A stretch of 11,195 nucleotides of DNA, taken from Candidatus Nomurabacteria bacterium. Its GTDB lineage: Bacteria; Patescibacteriota; Saccharimonadia; Saccharimonadales; Saccharimonadaceae. A program made the translations under genes and the position numbers. Below, piece after piece: positions 1-6,600 of this stretch. The stretch lies in NCBI GenBank assembly GCA_031287975.1, contig JAITSF010000044.1, positions 1-11,195 on the forward strand. The letters are read 5' to 3'. Each line of letters opens with the position of its first letter. The stretch's first letter is position 1. The notes beneath the pieces were generated by a model. The model did no database searches. It was not told where the DNA came from and saw only the letters and a program-made list of their open reading frames with translations.

Positions 1-228
1 CAATCGCTGGAAGCCGCCCAATACGACGCTATCGAGCGGACTTTCACAGCGCCAGATCTGGAACTCAAGGAACGCAACACCGTGGTAATTTCCGGCAAAC
101 ACACTTACGCTGCTCAAGCCAAAACAGTTTTGCAGAAAATTGTCGAGTCGCGCAGCGATTTAGAACGCTCTGATGTCCCGATTAACAGAGAGGACTCCGT
201 TGGCCGCTCTATTTTCCCGTCGTCCTGA
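1..228 (+). CDS. C-terminal part of an unidentified protein (5' end outside window)
   Basis: Frame 1 is open from the first base to TGA at 226-228, giving about 75 residues. The peptide is charged and soluble-looking, with a stretch reading TVVISGKHTYAAQAKTVLQK followed by an acidic/basic tail ending in SIFPSS. I do not recognise the family and see no membrane segment or catalytic motif in this tail. Frame 3 is also open through much of the stretch, but frame 1 gives the more protein-like composition. Its 3' end overlaps the start of the metallopeptidase gene in another frame, by 56 nt if that gene starts at 173 or 29 nt if it starts at 200, so the two are probably co-transcribed and translationally coupled. 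Confidence 0.5.
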   Translation, partial: QSLEAAQYDAIERTFTAPDLELKERNTVVISGKHTYAAQAKTVLQKIVESRSDLERSDVPINREDSVGRSIFPSS

Positions 229-790
229 GAGACGGCTGAAAAGCATTACTTCCATCTCCGACCGCGAGTTTGGCGATATTAAAGTTACCCGCGCTCACAC
301 CAGCCGCTTGGCGATAAAAATCGAGCCCAATGGCGCGGTCGAAGCCACCATTCCGCGCTATGCGACGCTGATATCGCTGCGGGCGCTGATTGACAAAAAC
401 CGCGCTAAATTGCGCCGGAATTTGAAGAATCTGCCGCAAATAAAGCACTATTCCGAGTCCGAAATTAAACAAATCCGTCGCAAAGCTCATGAATTTTTGC
501 CAGCGCGGGTGGATTTCTTGGCGCGCCGACACGGTTTTCGCTACGCTAAAGTTAGTCTGCGCAACCAAAAAACTCGTTGGGGCTCGTGTTCGTCGAAAAA
601 CAATTTGTCGCTCAACATTGCGCTGGTACTGCTGCGGCCGGAGCTGATTGATTATGTGATTTTACACGAGCTGGCGCACACCAAACACAAAAACCACTCA
701 GCGGATTTTTGGCGCTGTTTGGAAAATGTTTTGCCGAACTATAAAAACCTGCGCCGCGAGTTGAAAAAACACACCACTTTTCTGAAATAA
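173..790 (+). CDS. YgjP-like (M48-related) zinc metallopeptidase
   Basis: A 205-aa protein of the YgjP/DUF45 family, which is related to WLM and SprT-type metallopeptidases; E. coli YgjP has been linked to UTP pyrophosphatase activity, but the role here is unknown. The C-terminal half carries the family signature: RWGSCS at about residues 135-140, then HELAH at 165-169 with a third ligand-like His175 in an HSADFW context. This gives H165/E166/H169/H175 as the predicted zinc site and catalytic Glu. The N-terminal half (about 35-110) matches the basic region that precedes the catalytic core. No signal peptide or membrane helix, so probably cytosolic. Start choice is uncertain: ATG at 173 has no convincing Shine-Dalgarno, whereas TTG at 200 has GAGAGG at 188-193 with 6-nt spacing and would shorten the protein by 9 residues. 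It ends exactly one base before the convergent rpmG stop. Confidence 0.85.
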   Translation: MSRLTERTPLAALFSRRPERRLKSITSISDREFGDIKVTRAHTSRLAIKIEPNGAVEATIPRYATLISLRALIDKNRAKLRRNLKNLPQIKHYSESEIKQIRRKAHEFLPARVDFLARRHGFRYAKVSLRNQKTRWGSCSSKNNLSLNIALVLLRPELIDYVILHELAHTKHKNHSADFWRCLENVLPNYKNLRRELKKHTTFLK

Positions 791-802
791 TCAGTGTTTT
801 TT
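764..802. terminator. Possible bidirectional terminator between ygjP-like gene and rpmG
   Basis: A 9-bp inverted repeat, AAAAAACAC at 764-772 and GTGTTTTTT at 794-802, encloses 21 nt containing both stop codons. On either strand the arm ends in a T run, so each transcript could fold an A-U rich stem. The stem is weak and the loop long, so termination is plausible but unproven. There is no other intergenic space in which a terminator could lie. Confidence 0.3.
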
Positions 803-1003
803 GGGCTTGACTTCGTTGCGCCCGAGATTTTTCTTGGTTTCGGTAAAAGTTACGTGCCGGCGCAGCTTCTTGTCGTATTTGCGCAACGACAGCTTGTCGG
901 GCGTGTTTATGGAATTTTTCTTAACATAATACCCGCGCTGGTTCGATTCTTCGCTGACCAGCCCAACTAATTTCCGCTTGGATTTGCTATTACTTTTTGC
1001 CAT
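791..1003 (-). CDS. rpmG: 50S ribosomal protein bL33
   Basis: A 70-aa basic protein matching bL33 of the large ribosomal subunit. It has the family pattern of a lysine-rich N terminus, a GYYVKKN strand, NTPDKLSLRKYDKKLRRHV and a TETKK tail. There are no cysteines, so this is the zinc-free (C-minus) form. The ATG at 1001-1003 is preferred: extending to an in-frame TTG at 1012 would place the start inside the -10 box. No Shine-Dalgarno precedes it; the predicted transcription start lies one or two bases before the ATG (see promoter at 1012-1040), so the mRNA may be leaderless. The gene is downstream of htrA on the same strand but has its own promoter. Confidence 0.92.
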   Translation of the reverse strand: MAKSNSKSKRKLVGLVSEESNQRGYYVKKNSINTPDKLSLRKYDKKLRRHVTFTETKKNLGRNEVKPKKH

Positions 1004-1011
1004 ATCGCTCA

Positions 1012-1040
1012 AATATATCAGACATGTTTAAAATAGTCAA
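1012..1040 (-). promoter_or_regulatory. rpmG promoter (TTGACT-17-TATATT)
   Basis: On the minus strand the -35 box TTGACT is at 1040-1035 and the -10 box TATATT at 1017-1012, with a 17-nt spacer. The -35 box overlaps the htrA stop codon (1037-1039). Only 8 nt separate the -10 box from the rpmG ATG, so initiation at the usual 6-7 nt would give a leader of 0-2 nt. Confidence 0.65.
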
Positions 1041-2197
1041 ATTTCCGGTTTGTAAGTTTCTAAAGTCACATCAAGCGAAATTTCGCGACCGTCGCGCAGC
1101 ACTATTAAATTGACTTTATCGCCGACATTGTGGCGAGCGATAACGGACGACAGCGAGTTAGCTTCGGTAAGGTCTTCGCCGTCGATTTTGGTAATGATGT
1201 CGCCGGATTTAAGGTCGGCTTTGGCGGCGGGGCTGCCGTCAACCGTCGGTTTTTGGTTGCCAGCACCGATATAAGCACCGTTTTCAACCAAGAGATTTTT
1301 CTCTTTGGCGATGGCTTTGGTTATCATGGTGTAGTAAACTCCCAAATACGGCTTTTCGATTTTGCCACTGTTGATAATACTACGGATCGAGCTGATAAAG
1401 TTGTCGGACGGAATCGCGAAACCAATGTTGTCAGCGCCGTCAGCTACGGCGGTATTGATGCCGATAACTCGGCCATCATAAGTCGCCAGCGGTCCGCCGG
1501 AATTGCCAGAGTTGATGGCGGCATCAGTTTGGATAAGATCGCTCAGCGTTTCGCCGGACAGGCTACTGCCGTCACTAGCGGTAATAGTGCGGTTTAGCCC
1601 CGAGACAATGCCAGCTGTGACGGTGTTTTGGAACTGCCCCAGCGCGTTGCCGACCGTGAAAACTTTGGTGCCAATTTTCAAACTGCCACTCTGACCGATT
1701 TCAGCCGCCGGTAAGTCCGCCACGCCGTTGATTTTAAGAAAAGCGATATCATTAGTCGGGTCGCGGTCGACCACTGTAACATCGCTAAACTCAGTGCCAT
1801 CGCGCAAAATTACCGTAACTTTAGTAACGGTGGTCGGAATGACGTGTTTGTTGGTAATGAGGTAACCATCGGGGCTGACAATTACACCAGTGCCGGCGGC
1901 TTGAGTGGTATAGGGTTGGCTGTTGCCGAATAAACTCATAAATCCGCCCATTTCAGCGGTCTGTTCGGTTACAATCGACACTACTGACGCGCCGATTTTC
2001 TCGGCAGCGTCGGCGATGACGTCGCCCTCAGCCTCGATAATCGAAGTTTCGGTCGCAATCAACGGCGGCGATAAAATCTGCCCGATTAAAAACCCGCCGA
2101 CACCGCCGACCACTCCCATAATTAAGCTAACCGTTATCAACACCAGACCCGCCAACTTTAGCTGCTGGTTGGAATTTTCCGCGACATATTTAGACAT
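1037..2197 (-). CDS. HtrA/DegP-type membrane-anchored serine protease with PDZ domain
   Basis: A 386-aa trypsin-like protease of the HtrA/Deg family, which degrades misfolded envelope proteins. Order of parts: short cytosolic N terminus, one transmembrane anchor at about 14-42, a linker, the protease domain at about 60-270, and a C-terminal PDZ domain at about 285-380 (SPAAKADLKSGDIITKIDGE). The catalytic triad is visible: His118 in TNKHV, Asp150 in DPTNDIAFLK, and Ser233 in GNSGGP. A single PDZ plus an N-terminal anchor resembles DegS or Gram-positive HtrA rather than two-PDZ periplasmic DegP. ATG at 2197 is chosen because AAAGGGG lies 5 nt upstream; the in-frame ATG at 2212 has no ribosome binding site. 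It is transcribed from its own promoter near 2230-2235, which has signs of activator control. Confidence 0.93.
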   Translation of the reverse strand: MSKYVAENSNQQLKLAGLVLITVSLIMGVVGGVGGFLIGQILSPPLIATETSIIEAEGDVIADAAEKIGASVVSIVTEQTAEMGGFMSLFGNSQPYTTQAAGTGVIVSPDGYLITNKHVIPTTVTKVTVILRDGTEFSDVTVVDRDPTNDIAFLKINGVADLPAAEIGQSGSLKIGTKVFTVGNALGQFQNTVTAGIVSGLNRTITASDGSSLSGETLSDLIQTDAAINSGNSGGPLATYDGRVIGINTAVADGADNIGFAIPSDNFISSIRSIINSGKIEKPYLGVYYTMITKAIAKEKNLLVENGAYIGAGNQKPTVDGSPAAKADLKSGDIITKIDGEDLTEANSLSSVIARHNVGDKVNLIVLRDGREISLDVTLETYKPEI

Positions 2198-2229
2198 CCA
2201 TACCCCTTTCATTATGATTTTGTTTATTT

Positions 2230-2263
2230 ATTATACATCAAAAACTGAAAATCGGCTGAAAAT
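2230..2263 (-). promoter_or_regulatory. htrA promoter with 11-bp-phased direct repeat in place of -35
   Basis: A consensus -10 box TATAAT lies at 2235-2230 on the minus strand, about 33 nt before the htrA ATG. No recognisable -35 hexamer sits 16-18 nt upstream. In that place are two identical octamers ATTTTCAG (minus-strand reading, 2263-2256 and 2252-2245) whose starts are 11 nt apart, one DNA turn. This layout fits known direct-repeat boxes for OmpR/PhoB-type response regulators; activation here is an inference. Confidence 0.45.
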
Positions 2264-2274
2264 TGCGTTTTAAT

Positions 2275-2463
2275 TTATTCCCATATTTCAAAATTCGGCT
2301 TAGAGATGCCATCGCTAGCGCCGCTAGTGTAGGTTTTAAATTTGTACTGGGTCAGTTGGCTGATCGAAGCTTGCCAATCAGCGCCGGTGGCCGCTTGCGA
2401 CAGCAAAACCACTACAAACAACACCGAACCAATAAAAATCGAAAAGACAGATAGTTTTTTCAT
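2275..2463 (-). CDS. Small exported or membrane-anchored protein, function unknown
   Basis: A 62-aa protein. Residues 1-25 form a basic start plus a hydrophobic helix (MKKLSVFSIFIGSVLFVVVL) followed by SQAATGA, which could be a signal peptide or a single anchor; the remaining 37 residues are polar and aromatic, ending NFEIWE. I recognise no family. The start at 2463 is supported by AGAAAGGAG upstream and by a 4-nt ATGA overlap with the preceding membrane-protein gene, so it is the third gene of the padR operon. PadR operons in other bacteria often encode a membrane protein plus an exported adhesin-like protein; this short one could be a reduced version, but that is only an analogy. Confidence 0.6.
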   Translation of the reverse strand: MKKLSVFSIFIGSVLFVVVLLSQAATGADWQASISQLTQYKFKTYTSGASDGISKPNFEIWE

Positions 2464-2858
2464 ATGCCGACTCCTTTCTGGCGGCATCTGTGAAAATAGC
2501 TGTCCAGCCACGCCGCCGATCGGCGAGCCAGCCATACCAAACCGCGCAGCAGCTCATAGCTTAGCGTTGCTAAAACTAGCGCCGCGCTGGTCACTAAAAT
2601 AAACTGATCAATCGGAGCGTGGCCAGCCACTATCAAAATCAACATTTCGATAGCGAAACTGGCCGATGCGATGCCGATTATAGACACCGCCAAAAATATT
2701 AGACCAATAGTCGCAAAATAGGTCAAAATCAAAACTGCCGCCGCAATCAGCAGTGGCAGTGTCAGTAGCCCTAGGACAGCCCGCAATATCTTGTTGCTTT
2801 CTGGCTGATCGATGAAGTCGTCATCGAATAAATCGATTGTTTCATATTCAGCTATCAT
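2460..2858 (-). CDS. Multi-pass membrane protein of padR operon
   Basis: A 132-aa protein with an acidic N terminus (residues 1-22, several Asp/Glu) and hydrophobic helices at about 25-48, 50-78 and 85-108, then a basic, Arg-rich C-terminal tail (RRSAAWLDSYFHRCRQ). The positive-inside rule would place the tail in the cytosol. It resembles in context the DUF1700/HAAS membrane proteins that commonly follow padR genes, but I cannot see the N-terminal HAAS motif, so no family is assigned. ATG at 2858 has AGGAGA about 6 nt upstream, inside the end of padR, and overlaps padR by 11 nt, so the genes are translationally coupled. A role in sensing or answering envelope stress under PadR control is an inference. 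Confidence 0.7.
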   Translation of the reverse strand: MIAEYETIDLFDDDFIDQPESNKILRAVLGLLTLPLLIAAAVLILTYFATIGLIFLAVSIIGIASASFAIEMLILIVAGHAPIDQFILVTSAALVLATLSYELLRGLVWLARRSAAWLDSYFHRCRQKGVGI

Positions 2859-3165
2859 CGTTCTCTCCTAAAATATAATTTATCAAGTGCTGCATCTCGC
2901 CGCATTCTTGTTTAAAAGCCGCCAACCGCCGAATACCGGCGCGAGTGATTTTGTAGTACTTCCGCAGCCGACCGTGATTTTGGCGGGTAAAATCTGTCAA
3001 GTAACCTTTGCTTTCTAAGCGGTTGAGAATCGTATAAAGTGTCGATTCTGGCATGTCGATAAATCTCGAAATGTCTGCCATAATTTCGTAACCATAAGAC
3101 GGCCGGCTTTCCAGACGTTTTAAAATCGCGATGTTGACTATCCCCCGTTTTAGTTGGACCCTCAT
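2848..3165 (-). CDS. PadR-family transcriptional regulator
   Basis: A 105-aa winged-helix regulator of the PadR family (subfamily 2 size). The pattern is clear: an N-terminal helix then GYEIMADISRF (about 25-35), recognition region MPESTLYTILNRLESKGYL (38-56), and the wing with RKYYKITRAG (69-77), followed by a C-terminal dimerisation helix at about 78-100. PadR proteins usually repress their own operon. Here an inverted repeat overlaps the -10 box of its promoter, which fits autorepression. The ATG has AAGGAG 6 nt upstream. It is the first gene of a three-gene operon with a membrane protein and a small exported protein. The effector is unknown. Confidence 0.92.
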   Translation of the reverse strand: MRVQLKRGIVNIAILKRLESRPSYGYEIMADISRFIDMPESTLYTILNRLESKGYLTDFTRQNHGRLRKYYKITRAGIRRLAAFKQECGEMQHLINYILGENDDS

Positions 3166-3177
3166 TTTATACTCCTT

Positions 3178-3204
3178 ACTACGTTATATATCGTCATACG
3201 TAGT
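3178..3204. promoter_or_regulatory. Inverted repeat, candidate PadR operator
   Basis: A 7-bp perfect inverted repeat, ACTACGT at 3178-3184 and ACGTAGT at 3198-3204, with a 13-nt spacer. The right arm overlaps the -10 box (3202-3207) and the left arm touches the Shine-Dalgarno, so a bound dimer would block transcription of padR. Assignment to PadR is by position. Confidence 0.55.
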
Positions 3205-3230
3205 ATAGCAAAGCCAAAACTCAAAGTCAA
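3202..3230 (-). promoter_or_regulatory. padR operon promoter (TTGACT-17-TATACT)
   Basis: Minus strand: -35 TTGACT at 3230-3225, 17-nt spacer, -10 TATACT at 3207-3202. Initiation near 3195 gives a leader of about 30 nt containing AAGGAG before the ATG at 3165. Confidence 0.7.
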
Positions 3231-3354
3231 GCCCGAAATTACCTCTGTCGGACGAAAAAAAGTTTTTGATTTTGTTAGATTTTTTTGCGCGAATTTTATG
3301 AACTATACCCTACTAGCACATTCTGGTCTTTTCGCCGAAAAATTATTGTCGATA
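3231..3354. other. AT-rich spacer between divergent promoters, no gene seen
   Basis: About 124 nt between the leftward padR promoter and the rightward promoter at 3355. It contains A and T runs but no convincing reading frame with a start site, no RNA gene and no strong hairpin. A 69-codon plus-strand frame crosses it from a TTG at 3154, but it overlaps the padR start and has no ribosome binding site. Confidence 0.4.
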
Positions 3355-3383
3355 TTGACATGAAAAGAATAGTGTGATATAAT
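3355..3383 (+). promoter_or_regulatory. Consensus sigma70-type promoter (TTGACA-17-TATAAT)
   Basis: TTGACA at 3355-3360, a 17-nt spacer and TATAAT at 3378-3383, with TGA just before the -10 box (extended -10). This is a full consensus match. The -10 box and following bases (3376-3397) match the module at 10114-10135 in 19 of 22 positions. It would drive the small gene at 3433 and possibly reads on toward purL. Confidence 0.8.
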
Positions 3384-3432
3384 AATAAGATAGAGGAATA
3401 ATATCTGGTAGAGATTTAGGAGATTTTAAGCG

Positions 3433-3587
3433 ATGGCGAGATTTTGGAAAGTTTTTGATTGGACTGGCGGTTTTGATTATGTCGATGGCGATGTCAACAG
3501 CGCGCTGGCGGCGGTATCGGGCTGTTCAGCTTAGTTGTCGGCGCGTTGACTTATTTGTCGGCGTTGTATCTGTTGCGCAAAAATTAA
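3433..3587 (+). pseudogene. Small single-TM membrane protein gene, apparently frameshifted
   Basis: ATG at 3433 with AGGAGA at 3418-3423 opens a 33-codon frame (MARFWKVFDWTGGFDYVDGD...) that stops at TAG 3532-3534. The -1 frame over the same end continues GGGIGLFSLVVGALTYLSAL, a clean transmembrane helix, then YLLRKN and TAA at 3585-3587. That frame has no usable start of its own. Joined near 3500-3515, the two give a roughly 50-residue protein with an aromatic N terminus, one helix and a basic tail, a sensible small membrane protein. I therefore read it as one gene broken by a one-base deletion or sequencing error. No classical slippery heptamer is visible in the GC-rich overlap, so programmed frameshifting is less likely. 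It sits directly behind a consensus promoter, which is odd for a dead gene. Confidence 0.45.
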
Positions 3588-3604
3588 ATTTATAATGCTC
3601 TTGC

Positions 3605-3633
3605 TTGCGCCCGAATATCACTAAGCGTAAAAT
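3605..3633 (+). promoter_or_regulatory. purL promoter (TTGCGC-17-TAAAAT)
   Basis: TTGCGC at 3605-3610, 17-nt spacer, TAAAAT at 3628-3633. Initiation near 3640 would produce a leader of about 60 nt before the purL ATG at 3700. The -35 box is imperfect. Confidence 0.5.
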
Positions 3634-3643
3634 ATGAAAGTTG

Positions 3644-3654
3644 GTTCTTTAACA
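3644..3654 (+). promoter_or_regulatory. boxA-like sequence in purL leader
   Basis: GTTCTTTAACA in the predicted purL leader differs at one base from the boxA core GCTCTTTAACA of E. coli rRNA leaders, where NusB/NusE load for antitermination. It lies only a few bases after the predicted transcription start. It may be a processive antitermination element or a chance match. Confidence 0.3.
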
Positions 3655-3699
3655 ATGTGGAAATAGTGGTTTCGCTGGATTACAAGAGAGGTGAGAAAA

Positions 3700-6600
3700 A
3701 TGCTAACATTTTTTAGGGCAGGACTAAATGTTTTTGTTGTAGAATCTAAAACCGCTTTAGAGGAGGCAGAATTAGAACAACTGAAGTTTTTCCTGAATTA
3801 TCAGGAAGTTACGGATCAGCCGCTACCAGGTTATTTTGTTGGTCCGCGTCGGTCGATCGAGACACCGGAAAGCACCAACGCTGTTAGCGCCATTGGAAAT
3901 TCCAAGATCAGCCGCGTTGAAAAATATGAAGTCTATCAAGCTCAACAATACGATCAGATGCTGCAGGAAGTTGTGGAGTTGGACAAGAATATGTTTTTCC
4001 AGCGGCGACCATACGAGAGGTTTAGGTATGTGGAGGATATCGAAGAGCTGAACGAGTCAGCTGGGTTGGCACTGAGTTATCAAGAAATTGCCTACTTGTA
4101 CAACTTAAAGGAGAAGAGCGGTCATTTGACTGATGCCGAAATTACATTGTTCGCGCAAATCAATTCCGAGCATTCACGTCACAAAAAGTTTAACGGGCAT
4201 TTTTATGTTAACGATCGCCCCAAACCGTATAGCTTGTTCGATATGATCAAGCAGACTTTTGCAGCTAATCCGAATACTGTGGTGTCGGCCTATAAGGACA
4301 ATGCCGCGGCTTTCGGTATACAATCGATCGATCTTTTTGGTTTGACTGGCAAGTATGCAATCAAAAGACCAAGCGAGCTGACCTATATCACAGTCAAGGC
4401 CGAAACCCATAATCACCCAACTGGCGTTAGCGCTTTTCCAGGTGGTGCCACCGGCACTGGTGGCGAAATTCGCGACCGGATGGCGGTGGGGCGCGGTTCG
4501 TGGCCGTTAGCTGGTGGCGCAGCCTATTTTGTGCCGGAGTTGCGGCTGGTTGAAACCTACACTGGTGTAATGACACGCGATTGGCTGTATCAAACACCGT
4601 TGGAGATATTGGTTAGAGCATCGGATGGCGCATCGGACTTTGGTAACAAAATCGGCCAGCCGTTGATAAATGGCTCAGTCTTAACCTTTGAACAAGTGTC
4701 TAATGGCGCAGTTTATAGTTATGATAAGCCGATTATGTTAGCTAATGGTATCGGGCTGGTTAAGTCCAAAAACCTAGACAAGGTCGAGCCAGCTAAGGGT
4801 ATGGCGATCGTCCTACTGGGCGGCAAAAACTACCGCATCGGTATTGGTGGTGCGACGTCGTCCAGTGTTAATTTGGGCGCGCACAACCAAGCAATTGAGT
4901 TAAACTCGGTGCAGCGGGCCGATCCGGAAATGCAGCGGCGGGTATTGAAAGTTGTTGAGTACTTTGCTCGCGATAGCAGCTATAATCCGATTTTGTCGAT
5001 TCACGATCATGGTGCCGGCGGACATGGTAATTGTTTTTCGGAACTGGTTGGCGAGGCTGGCGGTGAGATTTGGTTGGACGCTCTGCCGATTGGCGACCCT
5101 AGCCTGACTTATTCGGAGATTATCATTAATGAATCTCAGGAAAGAATGGGGTTATTGATCGCAGAGAACGATTGGCCGTTAGTCCAAAGAGTGGCCGAGC
5201 GTGAAAATTGCCCGGCCTACTTGGTCGGCAAAATTACTGGCAACGGCCGATTTGTGTTCCGTGATCGCCGAACCAATGATGTGCCATTTAATATGTCAGT
5301 GGCAGATTTGTTCGCAAATCCACCCAAGACAATTATCAGGGACAAGTATAACCTATCCCGACTTCCAGTTTTTCACCCGGGTCCTTTAAAATGGGACAAG
5401 GAAAACTATGTGTACGATGTTTTACAGCGAGCGGAAGTTGGCAGCAAGGACTATTTAGTCCGCAAAGCTGATCGGTCGGTTGGCGGTTTGGTTGTTCAGC
5501 AGCAATGTGTTGGACCATTACAGGTTCCGGTAGCCGATTATGGCTTGGTTAAAAAGTCGTACTTTAGCGACTCTGGAATTGCGATGTCGATGGGTTCGGC
5601 GCCAGTTTTGTCGTTTTTCAGGGCTGGTTATGGTGCCGAAATTGCGCTGGTAGAGGCGCTTACTAACATTGTCTTATCCGGCGTTCGGAAATTGAGCGAT
5701 GTTGTATTGTCGGCCAATTGGATGTGGCCCAGCGGTAATGAGGGCGAAGATGCGCGGCTTTACGAAGCAGTGGAGTCTTTAAGCCAACTTGCCCAAGAAC
5801 TGGGAATTTGTATTCCGGTCGGCAAAGACAGCCTAAGCATGACACAAAATTACCCTGATGGCAGTAAAGTTATCGCACCAGGTACGGTGGTGATAACAGC
5901 CGTAGCTGACGTACCGGATGTGCGCAAGCACATTACGCCGCAGCTCAATGTCCGTGCTAAAGGCACCAAGCTGATTTACGTGCCGTTCGTGTCCGGTCAT
6001 TTAGCTTTGCAAGGCAGTAGTTTGGCACTAAGCCAGAACCAGCTGGGCTTTATACCAGAAAATTGTACTGGTATCCAGTCCTCTGACACTCTTAAAGCTT
6101 TCGAGCAAATCACAGACTGGGTCGATAAGGGTTTAGTGCTGGCGGGACACGATGTCAGCGGCGGCGGTATTGTCACTACGCTGCTTGAAATGTGCTTTGC
6201 ACAGGGTTTGGATACCGAGCTGGTTGTCAAGAATAAATTCTTGCATTCACAGGAGGCGTTCTGGTCGGAATGGCAATTTACAGAAATGCCTGGTGTAATC
6301 CTTCAGGTCAAGAATGAGGCTTTGAAGGGCAATCAGTATCCGGTGTTGTTGGCTGATAAAATCGGTCGGTCGGAAAACGGCGTGGGTCGGCTGAAGTTTT
6401 TTGACTTGGATCTCGATCTGGCGGAGGCGTACGCCTACTGGTCGCGGCTTTCCGAGTTGGTTGAAGAACAGCAAATCAGACCGGAGTGTCGCTCTAGTTT
6501 ACTTAAGAGTCGCGGCGCTCAGTCTCTGATGTATAATTTTCATAAACCGAAGCTCGAGCAGAGTCAATCTGACTATCCGATTTTGGCGGCTGTGATACGC

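Noticed and set aside
1130..1597. 155-codon plus-strand reading frame
   Set aside because: Antisense shadow of the htrA protease domain, which has an intact catalytic triad.
3154..3363. 69-codon plus-strand frame from a TTG in the padR/3433 divergent region
   Set aside because: Overlaps the padR start and promoter on the other strand, no Shine-Dalgarno, low-complexity AT-rich translation.
3634..3666. 10-codon frame (MKVGSLTMWK) as a purL leader peptide
   Set aside because: Its ATG lies between the -10 box and the predicted transcription start, so it would not be in the mRNA.
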